A stretch of 18,942 bases of DNA, taken from the NCBI GenBank assembly GCA_036558305.1, contig DATBFX010000443.1:1-18942 (forward strand). The letters are read 5' to 3'. The notes beneath the pieces were generated by a model, which worked only from the letters and a program-made list of their open reading frames with translations, had not been told where the DNA came from and searched no databases. The stretch's first letter is position 1. Each line of letters starts with the position of its first letter. A program made the position numbers and the translations under genes. The stretch comes from DATBFX01 sp036558305. Its GTDB lineage: Bacteria; Chloroflexota; Chloroflexia; Thermomicrobiales; UBA6265. Positions 12,114 to 18,942 of the stretch are shown here, piece by piece.

Positions 12114-13546
12114 GCGTCGGTGTCGTACCACAGTTCGACTCCCGGGTTCGTCGGTTCGTCGGCGCTGACCTGAACTTCGTCCGCGCCGACCCGACCGGTG
12201 CGTTCGAGCACCCCCGTGCGGTCCTCGATGTCGGCCATGATCCGCACCACCTGTTCGGTGATCGACAGGTGTGCAGAGGCGACCGTCGCCCCGTGCTCGA
12301 CGGTGTCCAGATCGACGGTCACCTCCCCGTCGGGTTGCGCCGCCAACGGTGCGGCGAGATCGAGCAGCGGGATCGGCGGCGACTCGATTTCGGCTCGCAA
12401 CGCCAACGTGATGACTTCCCCGTCAGGGGTCAACGCGATCTTCAGTTCCTCCACTCGCACCACGTCATGCACGTTCGTCCGGTTCGGGGATTCGACCACC
12501 AGATCGAAGATGTCCCCGACGGTCGGCGCGTACTGGCTGCCCCACGCCCCCGGTTCGGTGGTGATCGAGTAGGTGCAACGCATCGATGAGAGGTCTTTGA
12601 GGATGTGCTTCGCCTTGGCGAGTAGACCGTCGTGGCGGATGATGTCCTGGTACGAGTAGGTGCGTTCCCACCGGCCGAACGGGGTTGGGATCCCCAGCGC
12701 CGACGCTCGCACGATGGCCGGATCGGGGGGAGGGATCGGTTTACGGTTCCCGATCTGGGTGGCGGCGGTCGCCCCGATCACCATCACGACCGACGCGTAC
12801 TCCGACGCCGCCGAGTCGCATTGCAGTTCGCGGACCTGCACCCCCCACTTCCAGGTCATCCGTTCCGTCATCAGCGAGTTGACCCACAGGTGGCGGGCAC
12901 GGCGGGGCCGTTGCATCCACAGCTTCATGTTCTGATCCACCCACCAGTCGAACCCGTTCTCGACGCGGGCGATGACGTTGATCGCGTCGCGGATCGACTG
13001 TCCTCTTTGCAGATCACCGGTCACTTTGCGGCCGGACAGGCCGGTGGTGCCGAACGTGATCCCGAGGCTCTGGAAGTTCTGGGTGTACGAGACGAGGTTG
13101 CGGACGATGTCGAACTGGTCCCAGCCGCCGGGATGGTTCGTGTCGTCGTCGTATGACTTGTCATCGAACAGGACACGGCGGGCGAGTAGCTGCCCGTAGT
13201 CCTGGGCGGTGATCGTGACGATGTGATCCTCAGCGGTGAACGTGTCCTTCACGTCCACGACCCGCAGACGGCATTGCAGCACCCGGTTGCGGGACAAGGT
13301 GATGTCCGACACGAGTTGCCGCAGGAACCGCATCGCCGGATCCTGGGTGGGCACCTGGATCTCGGCGGTGATGCCGTCGAAGTTGTAGGTGATGCTGACC
13401 GACATCCAGTCGGTGATGACGTATTCGCGAATTTGGAACGGGTCGGGAATGTCCGGGTTCTTCAGGACCACGTCCCACCAGGGCGGTGCCTGCGGATCGA
13501 GCGGGTCGCTGAGCGTGGCGAGGACGCCGACATCGATGTCGCTCAT
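12110..13546 (-). CDS. Minor tail protein, tail hub/baseplate-like
   Basis: This 478-residue protein starts at ATG 13546. REYVITDWMSVSITYNFDGI and AEIQVPTQDPAMRFLRQLV, followed by VLQCRLRVVDVKDTF and VTITAQDYGQLLARRVL, match the layout of siphovirus hub proteins such as the ReqiPepy6 Gp37-like family: a first beta domain, then a G/D-x-D/Y-rich second domain. The middle contains GQSIRDAINVIARVENGFDW, also typical of hub domains. The C-terminus (ITEQVVRIMADIEDRTGVLE) is helical. It sits two genes after the tape measure, the usual place for a hub. GTATAC lies in the 16-base gap before the start. Confidence 0.82.
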   Translation of the reverse strand: MSDIDVGVLATLSDPLDPQAPPWWDVVLKNPDIPDPFQIREYVITDWMSVSITYNFDGITAEIQVPTQDPAMRFLRQLVSDITLSRNRVLQCRLRVVDVKDTFTAEDHIVTITAQDYGQLLARRVLFDDKSYDDDTNHPGGWDQFDIVRNLVSYTQNFQSLGITFGTTGLSGRKVTGDLQRGQSIRDAINVIARVENGFDWWVDQNMKLWMQRPRRARHLWVNSLMTERMTWKWGVQVRELQCDSAASEYASVVMVIGATAATQIGNRKPIPPPDPAIVRASALGIPTPFGRWERTYSYQDIIRHDGLLAKAKHILKDLSSMRCTYSITTEPGAWGSQYAPTVGDIFDLVVESPNRTNVHDVVRVEELKIALTPDGEVITLALRAEIESPPIPLLDLAAPLAAQPDGEVTVDLDTVEHGATVASAHLSITEQVVRIMADIEDRTGVLERTGRVGADEVQVSADEPTNPGVELWYDTDA

Positions 13547-13562
13547 TTCCCGTATACCCCGT

Positions 13563-14729
13563 TTACACCCACGTGTCGCGCCACTCGAACGTGATCTGGG
13601 CTACGCCGGGTGGACCGGCTCCCGGGTCACCGGAGTCCGGTGGCCGGGTTGACCAGGAGAACCCGGCCAGACTGGGATCAGCCGAGGTGTCGGTGCCGGG
13701 CGGGGCGACCCACGGCGGGTTGCCTTCACCTTCGCGGCGACGGGTGAACATGCCCTGCTGGGACTGGGGCAGGATGAACGCCGGGAGTCGTTGCCCGTCA
13801 GTCCAGATCGCGTACGGCCAGCCGGGCCGGGTCTGGGCGAGATCGTCCAACGTCAGGGTGGACACACCGGGCGGTATACGGAACCACTGGGACTGGTCAT
13901 CGACGTACCCGAACCCGACAGGCTGCCGGTTGATGATCACCGACTTGGTGAACGAGTCGATGGTCACCATGTCGCCGGGCTGCTGGGTCGCGTAGTTGAA
14001 CTTCAGGAACGACGACCCAGTGACACTGTTGCTCAGCACGAACCGGGGGCTGACACCTTCGCCTTGGATTCTCGCCACCCAGTAGGCGGGGGCGTTCCCG
14101 GCATTGACGATGTCAATCGACAGTGACTCCCCGAGGACGCCGTCCACGATGGCGGTAGCTCGATGCAGGCCGTACGACTCGATGTAGCAGCGGGGCGCGA
14201 CCCATGACGCTGACAGCGAGTTGAAGCGGGGCTGGGCGATCACGCACGCCGACTCCGCGCCGCGCATCATGATCTGCCGGACCCGTTCGTCGTCGTGCTC
14301 CGAGAAGATGAGCCGGGCACGCCGGTATGGCTGCAAGTAGCCGCGCAGCCGGTCCCGCAGCCGGGCTTCGGTCGCCTCGACCATCGGACCGCCACCAGGG
14401 TTGGGGATCTCGATCCGGTCCCCGGTGTCGTTGACCGACGCCCGCACCTTCAACGACAACTCCAACGTGATCGCCCGTGACCCGTAGAACTTGGTCACGT
14501 CGAGCGTGCCGTCATCAAGCGAGTTGTTGTATACCGCAGCCCGGATCTCGGGCTGGGCGAATTCGTAGCTGCGCACCACGTACCCGTTCTCGCAGGACAG
14601 GTCGAGGACGCCGAGCAGCGGCGACTCGGTGTTGCGTTGCGTGTCGATCAGCCGGAAGTGCATGACGCCGGGATGGACCGGCCAGTCCGGCGGTCGGTCA
14701 GCGTCGGTGGCTTGGTCGATGCGGGACAC
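13563..14729 (-). CDS. Minor tail protein, distal-tail (Dit)-like
   Basis: This 388-residue protein starts at GTG 14729, with GGAGG seven bases upstream. The order of N-terminal strands (LDLSCENGYVVRSYEFAQPE), the segment FYGSRAITLELSLKVRASVN, GYLQPYRRARLIF, and a galectin-like second half (SIDIVNAGNAPAYWVARIQG; FLKFNYATQQPGDMVTIDS) resembles the Dit-type minor tail proteins encoded directly after the tape measure in actinophages. A Pro/Gly-rich tail (PPDSGDPGAGPPG) follows. Only four bases separate it from the tape measure stop. Confidence 0.84.
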   Translation of the reverse strand: MSRIDQATDADRPPDWPVHPGVMHFRLIDTQRNTESPLLGVLDLSCENGYVVRSYEFAQPEIRAAVYNNSLDDGTLDVTKFYGSRAITLELSLKVRASVNDTGDRIEIPNPGGGPMVEATEARLRDRLRGYLQPYRRARLIFSEHDDERVRQIMMRGAESACVIAQPRFNSLSASWVAPRCYIESYGLHRATAIVDGVLGESLSIDIVNAGNAPAYWVARIQGEGVSPRFVLSNSVTGSSFLKFNYATQQPGDMVTIDSFTKSVIINRQPVGFGYVDDQSQWFRIPPGVSTLTLDDLAQTRPGWPYAIWTDGQRLPAFILPQSQQGMFTRRREGEGNPPWVAPPGTDTSADPSLAGFSWSTRPPDSGDPGAGPPGVAQITFEWRDTWV

Positions 14730-14733
14730 GTGG

Positions 14734-17700
14734 CTACCTCCGGCCGGTCATGACGTTGTAGACGTGGGGAACCTTGGCGAGTAACAGGTCGAGGTCTACC
14801 GGCTGGGTGAACGTGGCGTTCTCGATCTTGACCATGTTGACCTCGCCGCCGCCGCCGGTCGGGGTGGCGGTTTGCAACACGAGACTGGTGAGACCGGTCT
14901 GGTTCATCAGTTGCAGTGCCCGCTGCGGCCTGGTCAGCGGGATCAGTGCTTCGGCTCCGGCTTCGCCGCCGATCATCAGGGTGGGACGGGTGAGGATGAG
15001 GCCCATCGCCCCGATCTCGGGGATGGTGGGGACTTCGATGGTGATGTTGGTGCCCGGGATGTGGACCGACGGCAGCGCTCTGATGATGGCGTTGACGCCC
15101 CGGATGGCGATGTTCACCGCTTCTTTCAACGCTCCCAGGATGAAGTTGGCGACATCGGAGGCGAAGTTGCCGAGCGCGCCGAGGACCAGATCAGCCAGAC
15201 CCAGGAACGCGTTGTAGACGCTGGTGAAGAACGTCTCGATGCCGTCGAGAACACTGTTGAACGCGTCGGTGAAGACGCCGAGCAGGCTGGATCCGAGGTT
15301 GACCAATGCGAGGACGATCCCGACAGGGATCCCCGCGATGTCCGTGAGGATGTCGGTGATGAAGTCGGTGACCGCCTTCGTCGCGTCGGTCACCATTTCC
15401 GTGAACTTGCCCAGCACGGACGAGGCGAGGGTGGCGAGCGCGCTGGCTGCCTGACCGGGCAGGCCGAGCAGGTCGTTGACCACGTTGGTGATCCACGTGG
15501 CGACCGCGGTGAGCGCCTGGGAGGCCATCGACGCGATCTGTGACAGGACTTGTCCGGCGAGTCCGGCCAGCGCGGTGAACGCCTTGGCGGGGAGACCGGC
15601 GAGATCGGAAACGACTTGGGTGATGAACCCGGCGACCGCCGGGATCACCACGGTCACCATGTTCGTGACCGCTCCGAGCACTGTCGTGCCCAGTCCGACC
15701 AGAGCGGTGCCGATCCGGCCGGGGAGTCCGGCGAACAGGTCATCCAGCGAGGCGAGCAGCGAGGTCGCCCCATTGATCAACCCTTGGATCAGCGCCGACC
15801 CGGCGGTGACCAGCATCGACCCGAACGTGGAGAAGAACGTCAGGATCCGGCTGGGCAGCGTCGTCAGGAAGTTGAGACCGAGATCCCACGCCGCCTGGAT
15901 TCCTTGCCACAGCCCGTCGATCATCGAGTGGCCCACGTCGAACAGGAAGTTGGCGACCTGTCCGAGCAGCCGCAGGATGTTGCCGGGCAACTGCTGGAAG
16001 AACGTGATGATCTGCGGGCCGAGGGAGATGATCCCGTCGAGCAGCCCTTGGGCCAGGCTGACACCGATGTCGAACAGGGTGCTGACCGCGTCTTCGAGGA
16101 ACCCGATGATCTGGCCGGGCAACCGCAGGAAGAACCGGGCGATGGCGGGTGCCGCCTTGATCAGCCCTTTCACCAGCGTGGCGATGATCCGTGCCCCGAC
16201 CGGGATCAGCTTGTTGATGCTCTCCACGATCCAGTTGAGGATCTTGATCGGCAGGGTGACGAAGAATGTCGTCATCGCCGGGAGCGCTTTGGCGAGGAAC
16301 ACGACGATCTGCGACACGATCTCGATGCCCAACTGGGCGAGGTTGGCGATGCCTTGCATCACCCACACGAAGATCTGGGCGGGGAGCCGCACTGCCCATT
16401 CGGTGAGGAACCCGGCGGCGTCGATGAACGCTTGGAGCAACGCCTGCCCGATCTGCACTGCCAGTCCGGGCAACGCCTGCAACCCGTTGACGATCTGGGT
16501 GAGCAGGAATTGGCCGAACTGGGCACCGAAGTTCGCCAGCGAGGCGAGCGCCGAGAGCAGCAGGTTGCCGAGCGCCGATCCCAACTGGGCGGCGACGTTG
16601 CCGAGCGCGGACAGTCCTTGGAGCAGGAATCCCGGGATCTGTTGAGCGAAATCGGTGAACGCTTGCCCGGCGGCGGCGAGCGCCCCCGGGATCGCCTGCA
16701 CGAAGTCGAGCAGCAGTCCGGGCACGCTCTGCGCGAAGTCCAAGAATGCGTCCTTCGCGGTTTCGAGCGCCCCGGGAATGGCCGCGAGGAAGGCACCTAT
16801 CTTGTCCGGCAACTCGGTGAAGAAATCCCCGATTGCCTTCGCCGCGTTGATCACGAACTCCTTGACCGCAGCGAAGTTCTTCAACGCTGCGACCAAGCCG
16901 AGCAGTGCCGCTGCCCCGGCGGCGAGCGGACCGAGCAACAGGAACAGGAACCCGGCGAGGATGCCGACGAACACTCGCAGCACCGGGTTGAGCTTCGTGA
17001 ACCACTCCCATGCCGCTTGCAGCCCGCCCACGATGGTGTCCCAGTTCTTCCACACGACGAAGAACGCCGCCGCGGCGGCGGCGATGACGAGCAACGGCAC
17101 TGCCATCGCTGCGAGCGCGCCGCCGAGCGCCGCCATCGGTCCCACCGCGAACTCGGCCCCGGCCATCCCGCCGAACAGGTTGATCAACCCGGAGATGAGC
17201 GACGTGAACTTGATGCCGGTGACCAGCTTGAACGCTTTCAGCACCCCGGCGAAGTACAGGATCTTCCCGGCGATGGGACCGATGTCCGGCATCGCCAACA
17301 GCCGGGAGACGGCGTTGAGGATGCCGGTGATCCCGTCGATGAACCCTTGCGTCGCCCCCGACTCGACCTGCAACTGGGTGAACGTGAGCAGCGCTTCCAC
17401 GAACGTCTTGATCGAATCCGGGCTGAGACCGATGCCCCGGATTTCCTCCGCGAACTCCCCGAGCATCGGAATGACTTCTTCGCGGAGCCACCGGATGAAC
17501 TCGACCACGCCTCCGGTGTCGCCGGTCAGGATCGGCTCCCCGATCATCTTGATGATGTCCCCGAACAGGCCCGCCACTTCGCGCAGCACCGGCAGCGCGT
17601 TCTCGAAGAACGTGGCGATCTGACGGCGACCGCGCAGGCTGCGCGCCCAGTCTTGGAACTCCTGGGTGATCCGTTCGATCCGGTTCAGCAATGGGTCGGA

Positions 17701-18942
17701 GGCGTCGGCACCGATGGAGAAGATCTGGCCGAGGGCGTCCGCGACGTTGGAGATGATCCGCCCGAGCCGTTTCGCCCGTTCCCACCACAGGTCGAACTTG
17801 TCAGCGAGTCCGGCCGTGCCGGTTTCGTTCACCCAGTCCTGAAACCGGGTCGCGATCCGGTCGAGGGTTTCCGCGAAGTCGGCGGCGATGGGCGCAGCGG
17901 CGGCGAACAGTTGCGGCAGCACGTCCGCCAGCCGGATGATGACCCGCCCGAACGCGTCGGTGACCTTCTGCGAGTTGGCGAGAATCTCCCCGAACGCGTC
18001 GAGGTTCTTCTTCGAGGTGAGCGCCGCTGCCGCCCACCGCACGGTGACCGCCACCGATTCCCCGATGTGTTTGGAGAACTCGGTCAGGCCGGGCCGCAGT
18101 TTGTCGGTGAGCAGGTTGGCTGCGTCTTCGAGGGCGGGCAGCAGACTCTCCTGCGCTGCCGCGCCGAACGACTGCCACGACTCCGCGATCTCGGCCATGT
18201 CGTCGTTGAACTGGTCGAGCGCTTCGGTCTGGACGCTGAGCGCCTGTTTGATCGCGAGGATCGCGGGCACCCCGGTAACGGCCAACCCGCCGAGCGCGAC
18301 GCCAGCGCCCGCGGCGGCGGTGGCGACGTTGGCGAGGATCGAGACGAGTCCGCCGCCGACCCCGGCGATGAGCTTCGCCGCCCCGCCGATGGCGGGCAAG
18401 CCGAGCACGGTCGCCCAGGCGAACTTGCCGGACGGGAACGCCGTCAGCTTGTCGAAGACCCCTTCGACGCTGTTGAGCAGTCCACTGAACGGGTTGCGCC
18501 GTTTACGTTCCTTGTCCACCCCCTTGCGGAACGAGGTGACGACCTTCTCCCCGGCATCGGACAGATCGATGTTGTCGGTGGCGTCGGTGATCGAGGATTG
18601 GAGTGACGCACCCAGTTCGTCGCGTTGATCTCCGAACCCGGAGAACGCCCGTTTGAGTGCGTCCCCGAGCGCTGAGAACGGATTGCGGCGACGGGACTCC
18701 TGCTCGACACCCTCACGTGTGCCCGTGGCGAACTGGACGCCGGAATCCTCACCCCGACCCTCGAAGTCGATGTCGGACTGGGCCTTGTCCATCCCGCCGC
18801 CGAGAGCGTCGGGCAACTCCTTCTCGGTGGCCTTGCCGAACCCCTTGGCGAAGTCGTCGCCTGCGCCTTCACCCTCTTTGTCGAGCTTGGCGTCCTCGAC
18901 ACCCTTGTCGAACCCGTCCTTGATCTCCGACGCGAGTCCGGC
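14734..18942 (-). CDS. Tape measure protein (5' end beyond window)
   Basis: The minus-strand frame is open to the right edge with 1402 residues visible. There is no start inside that must be used, and coding-like sequence continues past the TTG at 18816. The N-terminal visible part is charged and helical, with two copies of RRNPFS about 60 residues apart. Hydrophobic segments lie near residues 189-232, 605-630 and 652-680. A long middle section repeats patterns like FLxxLPxxIxxF and GxxLxxGLxxGI, typical of tape measures that span the tail lumen and contact the membrane during DNA injection. Near residue 1324 GEAGAEALIPLTRPQRAL is the C-terminal signature common in actinophage tape measures. 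No peptidase or lysozyme motif is visible. The TAG is followed four bases later by the next GTG. Confidence 0.95.
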   Translation of the reverse strand, partial: AGLASEIKDGFDKGVEDAKLDKEGEGAGDDFAKGFGKATEKELPDALGGGMDKAQSDIDFEGRGEDSGVQFATGTREGVEQESRRRNPFSALGDALKRAFSGFGDQRDELGASLQSSITDATDNIDLSDAGEKVVTSFRKGVDKERKRRNPFSGLLNSVEGVFDKLTAFPSGKFAWATVLGLPAIGGAAKLIAGVGGGLVSILANVATAAAGAGVALGGLAVTGVPAILAIKQALSVQTEALDQFNDDMAEIAESWQSFGAAAQESLLPALEDAANLLTDKLRPGLTEFSKHIGESVAVTVRWAAAALTSKKNLDAFGEILANSQKVTDAFGRVIIRLADVLPQLFAAAAPIAADFAETLDRIATRFQDWVNETGTAGLADKFDLWWERAKRLGRIISNVADALGQIFSIGADASDPLLNRIERITQEFQDWARSLRGRRQIATFFENALPVLREVAGLFGDIIKMIGEPILTGDTGGVVEFIRWLREEVIPMLGEFAEEIRGIGLSPDSIKTFVEALLTFTQLQVESGATQGFIDGITGILNAVSRLLAMPDIGPIAGKILYFAGVLKAFKLVTGIKFTSLISGLINLFGGMAGAEFAVGPMAALGGALAAMAVPLLVIAAAAAAFFVVWKNWDTIVGGLQAAWEWFTKLNPVLRVFVGILAGFLFLLLGPLAAGAAALLGLVAALKNFAAVKEFVINAAKAIGDFFTELPDKIGAFLAAIPGALETAKDAFLDFAQSVPGLLLDFVQAIPGALAAAGQAFTDFAQQIPGFLLQGLSALGNVAAQLGSALGNLLLSALASLANFGAQFGQFLLTQIVNGLQALPGLAVQIGQALLQAFIDAAGFLTEWAVRLPAQIFVWVMQGIANLAQLGIEIVSQIVVFLAKALPAMTTFFVTLPIKILNWIVESINKLIPVGARIIATLVKGLIKAAPAIARFFLRLPGQIIGFLEDAVSTLFDIGVSLAQGLLDGIISLGPQIITFFQQLPGNILRLLGQVANFLFDVGHSMIDGLWQGIQAAWDLGLNFLTTLPSRILTFFSTFGSMLVTAGSALIQGLINGATSLLASLDDLFAGLPGRIGTALVGLGTTVLGAVTNMVTVVIPAVAGFITQVVSDLAGLPAKAFTALAGLAGQVLSQIASMASQALTAVATWITNVVNDLLGLPGQAASALATLASSVLGKFTEMVTDATKAVTDFITDILTDIAGIPVGIVLALVNLGSSLLGVFTDAFNSVLDGIETFFTSVYNAFLGLADLVLGALGNFASDVANFILGALKEAVNIAIRGVNAIIRALPSVHIPGTNITIEVPTIPEIGAMGLILTRPTLMIGGEAGAEALIPLTRPQRALQLMNQTGLTSLVLQTATPTGGGGEVNMVKIENATFTQPVDLDLLLAKVPHVYNVMTGRR

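Larger units (their letters stand above)
783..14534. repeat. Dispersed GTATAC palindrome, 14 copies
   Basis: Copies start at 783, 3271, 3906, 6539, 8294, 9073, 9313, 9497, 10796, 11040, 11472, 13552, 13874 and 14529. None was seen in the tape measure gene. Four lie in the short gaps upstream of start codons (767, 3844, 8328, 13546). Those in genes fall in all three codon phases: GTA-TAC, TAT-AC and GT-ATA-C. Confidence 0.75.

Noticed and set aside
15550..18606. Plus-strand open frame of 1018 codons opposite the tape measure gene
   Set aside because: The minus strand encodes a clear tape measure protein. The plus-strand product is a monotonous Arg/Asp/Glu/Gly/Gln/Pro-rich sequence with no domain, as expected for the antisense frame of a high-GC gene.

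Overview
The window looks like part of the genome of a tailed (siphovirus-type) phage, or an integrated prophage, of a high-GC actinobacterial host. The base composition is strongly G+C rich. The genes are tightly packed with many 4-base start/stop overlaps (ATGA, GTGA, TTGA), and GTG and TTG starts are common. The right half carries a tape measure gene followed by minor tail genes. There are no rRNA, tRNA, transposase or CRISPR features that I can support.

Layout. (1) Positions 1-2214, minus strand: a HTH_36-type putative replication initiator, cut by the left edge and containing three palindromic repeats; a small winged-helix-like protein; a terminator; and a 415-residue protein built from about seven helix-turn-helix repeats, preceded by what looks like a leaderless promoter. 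(2) Positions 2292-2456, plus strand: a tiny ORF of x-Ile-Pro-x-Val pentads. (3) Positions 2453-3844, minus strand: a four-gene operon of small proteins with 4-base overlaps, one DUF4258-like, behind a promoter with a 15-bp palindrome and three 7-bp direct repeats. (4) Positions 3948-4907, minus strand: a stand-alone Toprim protein resembling Spo11/topoisomerase VI subunit A. (5) Positions 4908-5241: a divergent control region of 334 bases. (6) Positions 5242-9345, plus strand: two ParB-like proteins, a D12-class adenine methyltransferase, an ERF-type single-strand annealing protein and a possible papain-fold protein. (7) Positions 9346-18942, minus strand: two small genes, then tail genes read right to left from the tape measure gene, with one small plus-strand ORF inserted among them.

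The left and central genes look like replication, recombination, DNA modification and regulation, and the right part is tail structure. The operon-leading genes at 3844, 4907, 5242, 8328 and 10076 share a CCAGAC element in their untranslated leaders, usually beside CAGGAG. The palindrome GTATAC occurs 14 times left of the tape measure gene, about ten times the composition expectation, and accounts for all but one of the TATA tetramers I could find. These two signals, the helix-turn-helix array and the Toprim protein are the most unusual content. All counts were made by eye and all family names come from motif recognition, not from database searches.
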